DNA from: Bacteroidota bacterium
GTDB taxonomy: Bacteria > Bacteroidota > Bacteroidia > NS11-12g > UBA955
Direction: 5' to 3'
DNA: 64,000 nt
Assembly: GCA_027488835.1 (NCBI GenBank)
Contig: JAIYAW010000008.1
Span: 186,001 to 250,000, forward strand
Shown here in pieces: positions 1 through 8,841 of this stretch. Numbering within the stretch: the first letter of the stretch is position 1; each line of letters opens with the position of its first letter. Below the pieces are notes generated by a model. That model saw only the letters and a program-made list of their open reading frames with translations, was not told where the DNA came from and did not search any database. The position numbers and the translations under genes were made by a program.

Positions 1-1305
1 GAGGAAATTCAAAAAATGGCGCGTTATGAATTGTTGCTTTTGTTTGTTCGTCGCGGCGACTATGGAAGAAGTTTTTATTTGTCGTCTGTTGTTGAAATTT
101 TGTACGGCAAAGGAAATTTTATTGATAAGGTGAAAGCAATGAGTTTGTACGGTATTTTAGAGCATAAAATTAAAAAACACGATTTAGCAGATTATGGTTG
201 TGGAATTAATCAAAACAGAGGTGATTGGCGCCCAATTACTGCGGCAATAGAAACCTTAGATGCTAAAGATTTTGGAGCCTTTGCTTCTAAATTAATTTAT
301 GATATTTATGCTCAACGCAATCAAGAATCATTTTTAACTAAAATTACAAATCGTTCTTTTCAACTGATTCAGAGTAAATTGGACATAAATTTGAAAGATT
401 TTTTAAATTTTAAACCACAGGATATTGAAGCTGCTAAAAAGAATATTGATACATCTGCGGTTATGGATGGTAAATTGAAAAATCCTCGTTCTAGGATAAC
501 TAGAACATCTGGAAATGAAATTGCAATAAATACAGCATATTATATGGGGGTTTTCTACACGATTGCCGATAAAAAAGCATTAGAAAGTTATTTTAATTCA
601 GTTGAACAATCTTATAGTTCAATAGGTACTACAAAGAAAGAAACTTATTCCTCAAAATTAGAAAGAGATAAAAAGAGATATTTATATTCAAACAAAAATA
701 TTTCATCAATTACGCTTTTGGAACCTAAATTTAGTTATTCTTTAGGTCGGATTACAGGAAATGGAGATGATATTAGGTCGAACAGAAATTACTATTTGGA
801 AGAAATTACCAAGAAAAATATCCTTGAGCAATGGAAATATGTTTCTAAGTACACGAATAATGATATCCAAATGCTCAATAATTCTGTAAGTAAATCATTG
901 AAAACCGAGGATTTGAATAATTATTCGAGAATGAATGATTGGCTTTCTGAGCGATTGAATAATGATACAGGCCAAATGATATTGTTTTACAGCCAATATT
1001 TGAATTTGGATGCAAATGATAAATATGTGGGTTGGGTTGGATATGAATATACCGAAGTCCCAAGACCATTTGATCCTTTGGCATTGTTTTACACCTTGTA
1101 TTTTCCTGTTTACTTTCCTTTTTATTTGGCCCAACAGTTGCAAAACGACTGCTATTTTAATCAAAAGGTTTTGGTATACAATACCGAAACTGGACGCCAA
1201 ATTTATAATCACAAAAACATGGTTGAGCATAAAATAAAGGAAGATTTTCTGCGAGCTCAGATTTACAATACCATTTATGAAATTAAACATGTTGAAGGGA
1301 AATAA
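1..1305 (+). CDS. Hypothetical protein, 5' end outside the window
   Basis: The reading frame is open from base 1, so the true start is probably upstream; an in-frame ATG lies at 16. About 434 codons are visible. I do not recognise a family. The N-terminal part is mixed helical, with a short hydrophobic patch (YELLLLFV). The C-terminal third is rich in Tyr and Phe and has a hydrophobic stretch (FYTLYFPVYFPFYLAQQL), followed by a charged tail. No signal peptide is visible, which fits a missing N-terminus. The stop is four bases before a gene for a predicted outer-membrane barrel on the same strand, so the two probably form one operon and may act together in the envelope. Function unknown. Confidence 0.75.
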   Translation, partial: EEIQKMARYELLLLFVRRGDYGRSFYLSSVVEILYGKGNFIDKVKAMSLYGILEHKIKKHDLADYGCGINQNRGDWRPITAAIETLDAKDFGAFASKLIYDIYAQRNQESFLTKITNRSFQLIQSKLDINLKDFLNFKPQDIEAAKKNIDTSAVMDGKLKNPRSRITRTSGNEIAINTAYYMGVFYTIADKKALESYFNSVEQSYSSIGTTKKETYSSKLERDKKRYLYSNKNISSITLLEPKFSYSLGRITGNGDDIRSNRNYYLEEITKKNILEQWKYVSKYTNNDIQMLNNSVSKSLKTEDLNNYSRMNDWLSERLNNDTGQMILFYSQYLNLDANDKYVGWVGYEYTEVPRPFDPLALFYTLYFPVYFPFYLAQQLQNDCYFNQKVLVYNTETGRQIYNHKNMVEHKIKEDFLRAQIYNTIYEIKHVEGK

Positions 1306-1309
1306 GATC

Positions 1310-2095
1310 ATGAATAAACTAACTACAAATATTAAAATTACTTTGGTTTGTTTTCTTGCCGCATTGGGTGGAATTGGAAACGCTTCTGGACAAGCAAACC
1401 CAGGTTACATGGGCCGAAAAAGTCTAGTCCAACTTGATATTACTGGTTTGATGGGTAATGCCGTTTTTGCAGGACCATTAATGAATTTAAACTTTGGTGT
1501 ATCTTATGAGTTTGCTCGATCTAAAGATTTTGCGTGGAATATTGGGTATAAAAAAATTACCCAGCAAATGAATCCAGACATGGTGGATTATGAAGAATAT
1601 CGTTTTTATGAATCGGATAATAATGGAAATTCAGAATATAATGGAGTGAATTCTGGTTATTTAACATATAGCATCAATGAATTAAAAATTACACCAAAAT
1701 TTTATAGCGATGGAAAAGGCGCGATTGCCCCTTATGGTAGTTATTCAGGTCTTGAAATTGCGTATGATCAATTGAGTATTTCTGATGTAAGTAAAATTGG
1801 TTGGCGTAAACCTTTGGCTGAGTCTGCAAGTTTAAATTCCATTGGCAACGTTACAATTATTGCTGTGAGTTATGTTCAAGGCGGTAGAAGAATGATGACG
1901 GATCAGATAGGATTAGATTATAGTTTTGGTATGGGCTACACAATTTATCAAAGTACACCTAATTCCTTAATTGAATTGGTAGATGGCGGTGGATATACGA
2001 GTGATGTAAATGATTATTTACAAACAGTTGCAATGAAACACGCTAGTTCTGCTAGATTGTTTCAAGCTTCGATAGGTGTAAGTTATTTGTTTTAA
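1310..2095 (+). CDS. Predicted outer-membrane beta-barrel protein
   Basis: A 261-residue protein. The start at 1310 is chosen over an in-frame ATG at 1277 because it gives a clean signal peptide (MNKLTTNIKITLVCFLAALG, then cleavage near ASGQA) and removes overlap with the upstream gene. The mature part has alternating hydrophobic/polar segments, many Gly and aromatic residues, and ends in the barrel-like tail ASIGVSYLF with C-terminal Phe. This fits a small transmembrane barrel or porin-like protein, but no specific family is recognised. It follows the truncated unknown gene by four bases and is followed by a strong bidirectional terminator. Localisation is inferred; function is unknown. Confidence 0.75.
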   Translation: MNKLTTNIKITLVCFLAALGGIGNASGQANPGYMGRKSLVQLDITGLMGNAVFAGPLMNLNFGVSYEFARSKDFAWNIGYKKITQQMNPDMVDYEEYRFYESDNNGNSEYNGVNSGYLTYSINELKITPKFYSDGKGAIAPYGSYSGLEIAYDQLSISDVSKIGWRKPLAESASLNSIGNVTIIAVSYVQGGRRMMTDQIGLDYSFGMGYTIYQSTPNSLIELVDGGGYTSDVNDYLQTVAMKHASSARLFQASIGVSYLF

Positions 2096-2110
2096 GAAAT
2101 TTTAACACAA

Positions 2111-2137
2111 AAAAAACCGCGTAAAACGCGGTTTTTT
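2111..2137. terminator. Bidirectional rho-independent terminator
   Basis: Stem ACCGCG/CGCGGT with loop TAAAA, flanked by an A-run on the left and a T-run on the right. It sits between the barrel gene (+) and icd (-), which converge here, so it can serve both. Confidence 0.9.
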
Positions 2138-2160
2138 TTGTTATAGATAACTTAAATGAA

Positions 2161-3384
2161 TTAAGCCAATCTCTTTTGTAATTCTAAGTTTAAAGCTTCT
2201 AAAAAGTCTTCAGTGTATAAATAACTTCCTTCAGGAACATTGTTTCCATAAATACATACAGCCAAATCTTTTGTCATTTTGCCTGCTTCAACTGTATCAA
2301 CGCAAACTTGCTCTAAAGTTTGACAGAATTTAATTAACGCTTCGTTGCCATCTAAACGACCACGGTGCTCTAACCCTCTTGTCCATGCAAAAATAGATGC
2401 AATTGGATTGGTAGAAGTTTTCTTACCTTGTTGGTGCATTCTGTAGTGACGGGTAACTGTACCGTGCGCTGCTTCTGCTTCCATTGTTTTGCCGTCTGGA
2501 GTTACCAAAACAGATGTCATCAATCCTAACGAACCAAAACCTTGTGCAACAGTGTCGCTTTGAACGTCACCGTCATAGTTTTTACAAGCCCAAACAAAGT
2601 TGCCATTCCATTTTAAAGCACTCGCAACCATGTCGTCAATCAAACGATGTTCATAGGTAATTCCAATTGATTCCATTGTTGACTGGAATTCTTGTTCGTA
2701 GATTTCTTGGAAAATATCTTTGAAACGACCATCGTATTTTTTCAAAATGGTGTTTTTAGTACTTAGATATAAAGGCCATTTTTTTGCAATTGCTTGGTTA
2801 AAGCAAGAACGTGCAAAACCTCTGATACTTTCGTCTGTATTATACATCGCCAATGCAACGCCATCTCCTTTGAAGTTGTATACTTCATGCTCAATTACTT
2901 GACCATCTTCGCCTTCAAATTTGATAGTTAATTTGCCTTTTCCTTTGGTTACAAAGTCAGTTGCACGATATTGGTCGCCAAATGCATGACGTCCAATGCA
3001 AATAGGAGCAGTCCAGTTTGGAACCAATCTTGGAACATTAGAACAAACAATTGGTTCACGGAAAACGGTACCATCCAAAATGTTTCTAATTGTACCATTA
3101 GGGCTTTTCCACATTTGCTTCAAATTGAATTCAGAAACACGAGCTTCGTCTGGTGTAATTGTAGCGCATTTGATACCAACATTGTATTTCTTGATAGCTT
3201 CTGCAGCATCAATAGTTACTTGATCGTTGGTTTCATCTCTGTATTCCATACCCAAATCGAAGTATTTGATATCGATATCTAGGTAAGGTAGAATTAATTT
3301 GTCTTTAATAAAATGCCAAATAATGCGGGTCATTTCGTCACCATCCAGTTCAACTACTGGGTTCTCAACTTTAATTTTGCTCAT
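2161..3384 (-). CDS. icd: NADP-dependent isocitrate dehydrogenase
   Basis: A 407-residue cytoplasmic enzyme that oxidatively decarboxylates isocitrate to 2-oxoglutarate in the TCA cycle, making NADPH. The length and sequence match the eukaryote-like homodimeric NADP-IDH type, not the E. coli type. Visible hallmarks are the N-terminal [14 protein letters not shown], the substrate-loop KSPNGTIRN near residue 95, the metal-binding region [13 protein letters not shown] and the cofactor-loop [12 protein letters not shown]. It is monocistronic: a terminator lies downstream at 2111-2137, and a -7 box (TATCTTTG on the minus strand, 3422-3415) lies 30 nt upstream of the ATG. Nothing unusual. Confidence 0.97.
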   Translation of the reverse strand: MSKIKVENPVVELDGDEMTRIIWHFIKDKLILPYLDIDIKYFDLGMEYRDETNDQVTIDAAEAIKKYNVGIKCATITPDEARVSEFNLKQMWKSPNGTIRNILDGTVFREPIVCSNVPRLVPNWTAPICIGRHAFGDQYRATDFVTKGKGKLTIKFEGEDGQVIEHEVYNFKGDGVALAMYNTDESIRGFARSCFNQAIAKKWPLYLSTKNTILKKYDGRFKDIFQEIYEQEFQSTMESIGITYEHRLIDDMVASALKWNGNFVWACKNYDGDVQSDTVAQGFGSLGLMTSVLVTPDGKTMEAEAAHGTVTRHYRMHQQGKKTSTNPIASIFAWTRGLEHRGRLDGNEALIKFCQTLEQVCVDTVEAGKMTKDLAVCIYGNNVPEGSYLYTEDFLEALNLELQKRLA

Positions 3385-3414
3385 GTTTTTTTAGGGGAAA
3401 ATGAATTTTTTACA

Positions 3415-3422
3415 AAGATAAT
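3415..3422 (-). promoter_or_regulatory. Candidate -7 promoter box for icd
   Basis: TATCTTTG read on the minus strand matches the Bacteroidota -7 consensus TAnnTTTG, 30 nt before the icd start. No TTG at the expected -33 spacing was found. Confidence 0.5.
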
Positions 3423-3482
3423 GTATTGTGATAACATTGAGAATGTGATCCATCAAAGAAAATAATTGAATTGAGATTTTTT

Positions 3483-4682
3483 TTAGTGGTTGATGACTAA
3501 TTTTTCTCTAGAAATTACTTTATTTTCAGACAATATCTCTAAAAAATAGATTCCGTTGTTATTGCCAATGGATATTGGATAACTAATTGTGGGTTGCAAA
3601 TTTGCTTGATTGTAAATCAATTGACCCGTTACATTGTAAATATTTAAATTGAAATTATTTCCCTCGAAATCATTAAATATCACATTGAAATTGCCTGAAT
3701 TTGGATTAGGGAAAATTTCAATATGCATAGCATTGTTTTTGGGGGATATAGAAGCGCTATTTGAGTAGGTTTGAACTTGTTCCGCAATGGTTACGTGTCC
3801 TGATCCTGGTCCCATATTTCCTGCTGTTACAACGCCATAATAACTTCCAAACATCACATATGGATAAACAGGAATTTGATTTTCATCTATGGTTACAAAA
3901 TAAGCATAAGTGCCATTCGGATATTCTGAAGTTTTGCAAAATCTGCCATTTCGAGCATCTAAATCACCAAATCCATTTACAAATTCATAATCTTCTAAAA
4001 AGCAACCCAATGGGTATGTTTGATCTGGAATTGGCCCGTTTGTGCGAGAAGTTGCTTGCTTTATTCTATAGCTAGGAATCATTCTCTTGATTTTTCCAGT
4101 TCCATCTATGTTTGTATATGCATAAGCTCCATAAATTGGAAATCCATCCCAAGCATATCCAATAATTGGTGAGTGCTTCGAAGAGTCAACTGAATTGTAT
4201 AAACACTTAGGACTCACGTGGTGGTGGTATTCACCATTTTGAGCGGCATGGCCTAAACAGTTATCAAAGCTAATACCTTCAAAAAAATAGGCATTTCTGT
4301 TCCAAACACCCGCGCTGTTATATGATTGGCCATCGGAGGCATTGTATATACTTACTCCATTTGTCCAAATTCCTATATGACCAAGTCCAATTTTAGTAGC
4401 GGTCCCTGCGTTTTTAATGGGTTTTCTAGTAATTTTAAATACGAAATTTTGATTTGCTGGTTTATTGGGATTGGCTGTCCAAGGTCCAATGTCATAACCG
4501 GGAATGCAAGTTGCACTTACATAAACGAAATCAGTTGAGTATTGCACTTTCTGAACGTTTGAAGAAATGCCACTGTAGCCTGTGGCGTTGTTTACATTCA
4601 ATATCCAACAGGATAATTCAGGTTGCGCTGAGATATTTTTTGATATAAGTATCAAAAGAAAGATAAAAAGGTATTTTTTCAT
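3483..4682 (-). CDS. T9SS-secreted YHYH-domain protein
   Basis: A 399-residue secreted protein. Residues 1-19 are a signal peptide ending in ISAQ. The central region has the hallmarks of the YHYH family (PF14240): a His-rich GEYHHHVSP motif (a YHHH variant), then SPIIGYAWDGFPIYGAY and a conserved Gly/Tyr-rich stretch. About 80 C-terminal residues form a type A sorting domain of the type IX secretion system: IEIFPNPNSGNFNV, then LNIYNVTGQLIYN, GIYFLEI and a final basic strand. It should therefore cross the outer membrane by T9SS and may be surface-attached. Many YHYH proteins are predicted metal-dependent, but their activity is unproven. It lies 18 bases downstream of menB on the same strand, and co-transcription is possible. 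Confidence 0.88.
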   Translation of the reverse strand: MKKYLFIFLLILISKNISAQPELSCWILNVNNATGYSGISSNVQKVQYSTDFVYVSATCIPGYDIGPWTANPNKPANQNFVFKITRKPIKNAGTATKIGLGHIGIWTNGVSIYNASDGQSYNSAGVWNRNAYFFEGISFDNCLGHAAQNGEYHHHVSPKCLYNSVDSSKHSPIIGYAWDGFPIYGAYAYTNIDGTGKIKRMIPSYRIKQATSRTNGPIPDQTYPLGCFLEDYEFVNGFGDLDARNGRFCKTSEYPNGTYAYFVTIDENQIPVYPYVMFGSYYGVVTAGNMGPGSGHVTIAEQVQTYSNSASISPKNNAMHIEIFPNPNSGNFNVIFNDFEGNNFNLNIYNVTGQLIYNQANLQPTISYPISIGNNNGIYFLEILSENKVISREKLVINH

Positions 4683-4700
4683 GTTTAAATTTTTTGCGAA

Positions 4701-5522
4701 TTATGGGAATTTTGGAAATTTCTGGAAATCAGGTTTTCGTTTTTCTAAAAATGCATGTTTTCCTTCTTGTGCTTCTTCAGTTAAGTAATAAAGCAACGTT
4801 GCATCACCAGCAAGCTCCATTAGGCCATGTTGACCATCTAATTCAGCGTTAAATGATCTTTTCAGCATTCTAATTGCCATAGGACTTCTTTCCATAATTG
4901 TATTGCACCAATCAATGGTTTCGTCTTCTAGCTGTTCTAGAGGAACAACTTTATTTACCAATCCCATTCTTTCGCACTCAATTGCAGTATACTGTCTGCA
5001 AAGGAACCAAATTTCTCTTGCTTTCTTTTGTCCTACAATTCTTGCCAAATAACTACTTCCAAAACCACCATCAAAACTACCCACTTTAGGTCCAGTTTGT
5101 CCGAATAAGGCATTTTCAGAAGCAATGGTTAAGTCGCAAATTACATGGAGTACATGTCCGCCACCAATTGCATAGCCATTTACCATTGCAATTACTGGCT
5201 TTGGTAATGATCTAATTTTTTTATGTAAATCAAGTACATTTAAACGTGGAACACCGTTATCATCTACATATCCACCAATGCCTTTTACATTTTGGTCTCC
5301 ACCTGAGCAGAACGCTTTATCTCCAATTCCAGTTAAAATTACGACCCCAATATCTGAGCGTTCTCTGCAAATATCGAATGCCTTTAACATATCCATAACA
5401 GTTTGGGGTCTGAAAGCGTTATATACTTCAGGTCTGTTGATCGTTACTTTAGCAATTCCTTCGTGAAATTCAAATAAAATATCTGAAAATGTTTCAATGG
5501 TTGTCCAATTTCTAGTGCTCAT
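4701..5522 (-). CDS. menB: 1,4-dihydroxy-2-naphthoyl-CoA synthase
   Basis: A 273-residue crotonase-fold enzyme that closes the second ring in menaquinone synthesis, converting o-succinylbenzoyl-CoA to 1,4-dihydroxy-2-naphthoyl-CoA. The MenB-specific features separate it from ordinary enoyl-CoA hydratases: [10 protein letters not shown] near residue 92, the oxyanion-hole [34 protein letters not shown], the [10 protein letters not shown] segment, and a C-terminal [18 protein letters not shown] tail. The partner menaquinone genes are not in this window. Its candidate -7 box lies inside the terminator hairpin of the upstream sigma-factor operon. Confidence 0.96.
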   Translation of the reverse strand: MSTRNWTTIETFSDILFEFHEGIAKVTINRPEVYNAFRPQTVMDMLKAFDICRERSDIGVVILTGIGDKAFCSGGDQNVKGIGGYVDDNGVPRLNVLDLHKKIRSLPKPVIAMVNGYAIGGGHVLHVICDLTIASENALFGQTGPKVGSFDGGFGSSYLARIVGQKKAREIWFLCRQYTAIECERMGLVNKVVPLEQLEDETIDWCNTIMERSPMAIRMLKRSFNAELDGQHGLMELAGDATLLYYLTEEAQEGKHAFLEKRKPDFQKFPKFP

Positions 5523-5532
5523 AATTGAATTA

Positions 5533-5540
5533 CAAATCTA
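5533..5540 (-). promoter_or_regulatory. Candidate -7 promoter box for menB, inside a terminator
   Basis: TAGATTTG on the minus strand, 10 nt before the menB ATG, matches TAnnTTTG. Its bases overlap the distal arm of the 5536-5577 hairpin that ends the upstream operon. Confidence 0.5.
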
Positions 5541-5577
5541 ACAAAAAAGGGTGCAAACGCACCCTTTTTTGTTAGAT
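5536..5577. terminator. Terminator with 19-bp perfect inverted repeat
   Basis: Arms of 19 perfectly complementary bases around the loop AAAC; the core is GGGTGC/GCACCC with long A and T flanks. It ends the minus-strand sigma/anti-sigma/barrel operon just before menB. Confidence 0.9.
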
Positions 5578-5593
5578 AATTTGTGTAAAATTA

Positions 5594-6691
5594 CTAATCA
5601 ATTGCCGTTGCTAAAATAATTCCAAAGGCAAAATTGCGGCTTGGTGTACCTTGATGAGGTTTGAAAATATCGCTCATACCATATTTTGCATAGAATTCGA
5701 CGTTTTTCATTTTAATTGAAGCAAATTGATGTAATGCAAAATCGTTCATGTTGAAATCATCAAAATACTTGATTTTTTCTCCATCTAATGTTCTTACTTT
5801 GCTGTGACAGCGCACCAAATAGCCTCCTTGAATCCCTAATTTCGCTGAGAAAGTAGGATTTCTTGGTTTGTTTTGATAACCAATTGAAATTGGAATCCCA
5901 AGGTAGTTGGTTACAATTTTAGATTTGTCGGCATTGTCATTTGGATTTGCAGCTGCCGGGGCAATTTCATATTCAAATTGAGTTGCATTATGCTTTAAAC
6001 GAACCCTATTGTCTCTGAATCTGTAGTTTTGAATGTTGTAACTAATTCCAAACCAAAAGCGTAATTTCCCTTTGGCTATGTTATACCCCCAATCTTTCTC
6101 AAACCCTATTTGTAATGTTCTAAAATTATCTAATTCTGGCAATTGATGATAATCAACCGCTGGTGGTGCTGTTCCATTAGGTATAGGTTTCTGACTTCTG
6201 ACTTGTAAAAATCCCAAGTCAAAATGTGAATAGGTCACCACTTTTTTGATTTTATATCTGTTTCTCAATTTTGCCAAACGTGGGTATTTGCCGTGTAGCT
6301 TTTCTGGCACTAAGGTATCGTTTTCAATACTTTTGAATTTAATTCGATTTTCTCCTGATGTCTTGTTTACAGTTATTTCAATGGAAATAACATCATTTAA
6401 TTTCTCAGTATTAATATCTACATCCATATCTTTTATCGATGGAGGTAAACTAGGCAGCGGAATGTTTGTATTTGTGTTTTTTAAACCAGAATCAGCCCAT
6501 TGTGTTAATGAATCAAAATATTTATCCAATTCATTTTGAGGGATTTTATGTAAATAGTTTTCGTGAATTACAATTTTTACATTGGGAGATGATCTTTTGG
6601 TAGACATTGTAACAATTTGACCTTTTAAAATTGGCATAGCACCAAAAAGTCCGAGCAATAAAATTAGAATTTCTTTTGTATATGTTTTCAT
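5594..6691 (-). CDS. Predicted outer-membrane beta-barrel protein of an ECF sigma operon
   Basis: A 365-residue protein. The ATG at 6691 is preferred to an upstream TTG at 6703 because it lies four bases after the stop of the anti-sigma gene. A signal peptide is visible (MKTYTKEILILLLGLFGAMP, then ILKGQ). After a polar N-terminal region of about 120 residues, the rest has barrel-like strands such as FRTLQIGFEKDWGYN, LRFWFGISYNIQNYRFR and KLGIQGGYLVRCHSK, ending RNFAFGIILATAID. It is the third gene of an operon with an ECF sigma factor and a single-span putative anti-sigma factor, so it may be a signal receiver or target of that circuit. No known family is recognised. Confidence 0.75.
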   Translation of the reverse strand: MKTYTKEILILLLGLFGAMPILKGQIVTMSTKRSSPNVKIVIHENYLHKIPQNELDKYFDSLTQWADSGLKNTNTNIPLPSLPPSIKDMDVDINTEKLNDVISIEITVNKTSGENRIKFKSIENDTLVPEKLHGKYPRLAKLRNRYKIKKVVTYSHFDLGFLQVRSQKPIPNGTAPPAVDYHQLPELDNFRTLQIGFEKDWGYNIAKGKLRFWFGISYNIQNYRFRDNRVRLKHNATQFEYEIAPAAANPNDNADKSKIVTNYLGIPISIGYQNKPRNPTFSAKLGIQGGYLVRCHSKVRTLDGEKIKYFDDFNMNDFALHQFASIKMKNVEFYAKYGMSDIFKPHQGTPSRNFAFGIILATAID

Positions 6692-6695
6692 TTGA

Positions 6696-7559
6696 TTATT
6701 CAATTATGTTCGCAATCATAGATGCATTTTCAGTATTAACTTGAATTCCTAAAGTAGGTAGCCACTTTTCTTTCTTGCGACTTGTCACCAATTTTATTTT
6801 TGGAATTGTACCACTTTTAATCATTTGCTTTACCTCATTTATCCATTGTTTGCTTAATTGTTGGTCGTTTTTTACTTCAACATCATTTAATGCAATGTTT
6901 TTTGTTGGTTGAATTTCAATACAATCGTCTTGACATGCACAGTAATTCGCGGAATGAATCAATAACCATTTTAACATGATTTGCTTTTTTTCTTCGTCAG
7001 ATAAGTAGGTATTTGCAGTCAAATTGTTGTAAAATTCATATTCTTCAATGAGCTTACTTGAAGGTTGAAACTGTTTTTTATGTTTGTTAAATTTGTTCAA
7101 ACTTAATTTTTCAAGAGGTATATTTTGTGATGAATTTGGATCCTCTACAGTAACTACGTTTGTTAATTTCATAGGAATCAGTTGTTCTCTTTTATTAAAT
7201 TCGATAGGTTCAATAATTTTCTTTGTTTCATTTTTGGCAACCCTTGGTTGTTTTTGAATCGATGTTGGCTGGTTAGTGTAAAACAAATACGATACACACA
7301 AAACGACAACTGCAGCAGCTGCATATTTTAACGGCGAAACATATATTTGCCAAGATGACTTTCTGATTAATGATTGTTTGTTAATGTAAACAATAGCATC
7401 GTCATTAAGCAAGTAGGTCTGCTTCAGAGATGAATGATAGTTTTCTAAGTCTTTGTTGGATTTTATTTTGTTAAGGATAATTAAACTTTCCTCACTGGAC
7501 AAGTTTCCTTCTAACAATTCAAAAATCTCCCACTGTAACTCTTCTGATATCTCTTTCAT
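6696..7559 (-). CDS. Putative single-span anti-sigma factor
   Basis: A 287-residue protein with a cytoplasmic N-terminal helical region (about 1-75), one membrane span (about 78-94, KYAAAAVVVLCVSYLFY) and a large C-terminal periplasmic part. This layout and its 4-nt ATGA overlap with the upstream ECF sigma gene are typical of anti-sigma factors. I do not see the HxxxCxxC zinc motif of ZAS-type anti-sigmas. The outer part has a CACQDDC cysteine cluster near residue 205. It would hold the sigma factor at the membrane until an envelope signal frees it. The assignment rests mainly on topology and neighbours. Confidence 0.7.
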   Translation of the reverse strand: MKEISEELQWEIFELLEGNLSSEESLIILNKIKSNKDLENYHSSLKQTYLLNDDAIVYINKQSLIRKSSWQIYVSPLKYAAAAVVVLCVSYLFYTNQPTSIQKQPRVAKNETKKIIEPIEFNKREQLIPMKLTNVVTVEDPNSSQNIPLEKLSLNKFNKHKKQFQPSSKLIEEYEFYNNLTANTYLSDEEKKQIMLKWLLIHSANYCACQDDCIEIQPTKNIALNDVEVKNDQQLSKQWINEVKQMIKSGTIPKIKLVTSRKKEKWLPTLGIQVNTENASMIANIIE

Positions 7560-8044
7560 AAATAATTCTCCAATTTTCCCAATATTTTTTGCAAGGCTTG
7601 TCGCCCCCTGAAAATATTGATTTTTACTTGATTTTCGGTTAGGTTCATGATTTCACCAATTTCTAAGTAACTATATCCCTCATAATCTCTTAAAAGGATA
7701 ACATTTCTTTGCATTTCGCTTATTTGGCTTAAGGCATTTTCTAAAATGGGTTTTAAACCTCTAAAATCAGCTTGTTCTGATTGTGGTTCTCTGTTTGAAA
7801 TCAATTCCATATCGACTTCTCTTTTTTGCTTTCTAATTATGTCAATCATACAATTGTATGCAATTCTAAATAAATAAGCTTTGCATTTTGTAGGGTCAAC
7901 GTTGTTTTTGTTTATCCAAAGTTTTTCAAATGATGTTTGTACAATTTCTTGTGCATCTTCAACCACTTTGATATTCTTCAGCGCAAACCGATAAAGAGCA
8001 TCACTCTGGGAATATACAATTTGGTTGTACTCTTCAATGGTCAT
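7556..8044 (-). CDS. ECF-type RNA polymerase sigma factor
   Basis: A 162-residue sigma-70 factor of the extracytoplasmic function class. Region 2 is at about 10-75 (ALYRFALKNIKVVEDAQEIV and AYLFRIAYNCMIDIIRKQKR), and region 4 with its helix-turn-helix is at about 105-155 (LSQISEMQRNVILLRDYEGY, YLEIGEIMNLTENQVKINIF). Regions 1.1 and 3 are absent, as expected for ECF factors. It heads a three-gene operon with a putative anti-sigma factor (4-nt overlap) and a predicted outer-membrane barrel. It probably redirects RNA polymerase to envelope or stress genes; the signal and regulon cannot be read from the window. No -7 box matching the housekeeping consensus was found upstream. Confidence 0.93.
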   Translation of the reverse strand: MTIEEYNQIVYSQSDALYRFALKNIKVVEDAQEIVQTSFEKLWINKNNVDPTKCKAYLFRIAYNCMIDIIRKQKREVDMELISNREPQSEQADFRGLKPILENALSQISEMQRNVILLRDYEGYSYLEIGEIMNLTENQVKINIFRGRQALQKILGKLENYL

Positions 8045-8085
8045 TCGCTAGAATAATAAACGGATATATATTGCAAAAGTTACAA

Positions 8086-8093
8086 TAACTTTG
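8086..8093 (+). promoter_or_regulatory. Candidate -7 promoter box for the methyltransferase gene
   Basis: TAACTTTG matches TAnnTTTG and ends 7 nt before the ATG at 8101. The only nearby TTG (8071) is too close to act as a -33 element. Confidence 0.5.
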
Positions 8094-8100
8094 TAAAATA

Positions 8101-8841
8101 ATGTTAGAAATTAGAAATAATTGGTTCAAGAGTTGGTTTGATACAAAGTATTATCACATTTTGTATAAACATAGGAATAACGAAGAAGCCAGTTACTTTA
8201 TTCGAAATTTAGTAGCGTTTTTGAAAATTCCATCAAATTCGAATGTTGCCGATATTGCTTGTGGCAAGGGGAGACACAGTTTGGAATTATCTAAATACGA
8301 TTTAAATGTTTGGGGAATGGATTTGAGTAGCAATAGCATTCTGTTTGCAAACGAACATGCAAATAAAAGAACTGAATTTTCAGTACATGACATGAGGGAA
8401 CCTTTTCCAAAGGGAAATTTCGATTATGTTTTTAATTTATTTACAAGCTTTGGGTATTTTGAAGATTCAAACGATGATTTAAAGTGTATTGAAAATATTT
8501 CATTGGCATTAAAAAGTGGCGGTTATTTTATTCAGGATTATATAAATTCAAAGATTGTGATTTCTAATTTTCCTCAGAATGAAACAAAAATTATTGACGA
8601 TGTTGAGTTTGGGATTTCTAAAATGGTGAACGGGGAATTTATTGAAAAGCATATTCATGTAAAACATGGAAAGTTTGAAGATGAATTCATGGAAAGGGTT
8701 AAAATGATTTCAAGAAATGAGTTGGATGCAATGTATTCAAAAGTTGGATTGAAATTAATTTCAGTATTTGGAAACTATAGCTTGGAAGATTTTGATGAAG
8801 ATACGTCACCCCGAATTATTTTAATTGCAAAAAAAATATGA
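8101..8841 (+). CDS. SAM-dependent class I methyltransferase
   Basis: A 246-residue cytoplasmic protein with a Rossmann-type methyltransferase core. Motif I is VADIACGKGRHSLEL (about 49-63), with an acidic residue ending strand beta-2 (GMDLSS). Motif III/IV is FDYVFNLFTSFGYF, followed by LKSGGYFIQDY. The substrate is unknown; the C-terminal half suggests a small-molecule or generic methylase. The stop overlaps the start of a PAP2-family phosphatase gene (ATGA), so the two are translationally coupled. A nearly leaderless promoter box precedes it. Confidence 0.88.
   Translation: MLEIRNNWFKSWFDTKYYHILYKHRNNEEASYFIRNLVAFLKIPSNSNVADIACGKGRHSLELSKYDLNVWGMDLSSNSILFANEHANKRTEFSVHDMREPFPKGNFDYVFNLFTSFGYFEDSNDDLKCIENISLALKSGGYFIQDYINSKIVISNFPQNETKIIDDVEFGISKMVNGEFIEKHIHVKHGKFEDEFMERVKMISRNELDAMYSKVGLKLISVFGNYSLEDFDEDTSPRIILIAKKI

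Noticed and set aside
895..1311. Minus-strand 138-codon frame inside the first gene
   Set aside because: Antisense to a longer well-formed gene; hydrophobic composition follows from AT-rich codons.
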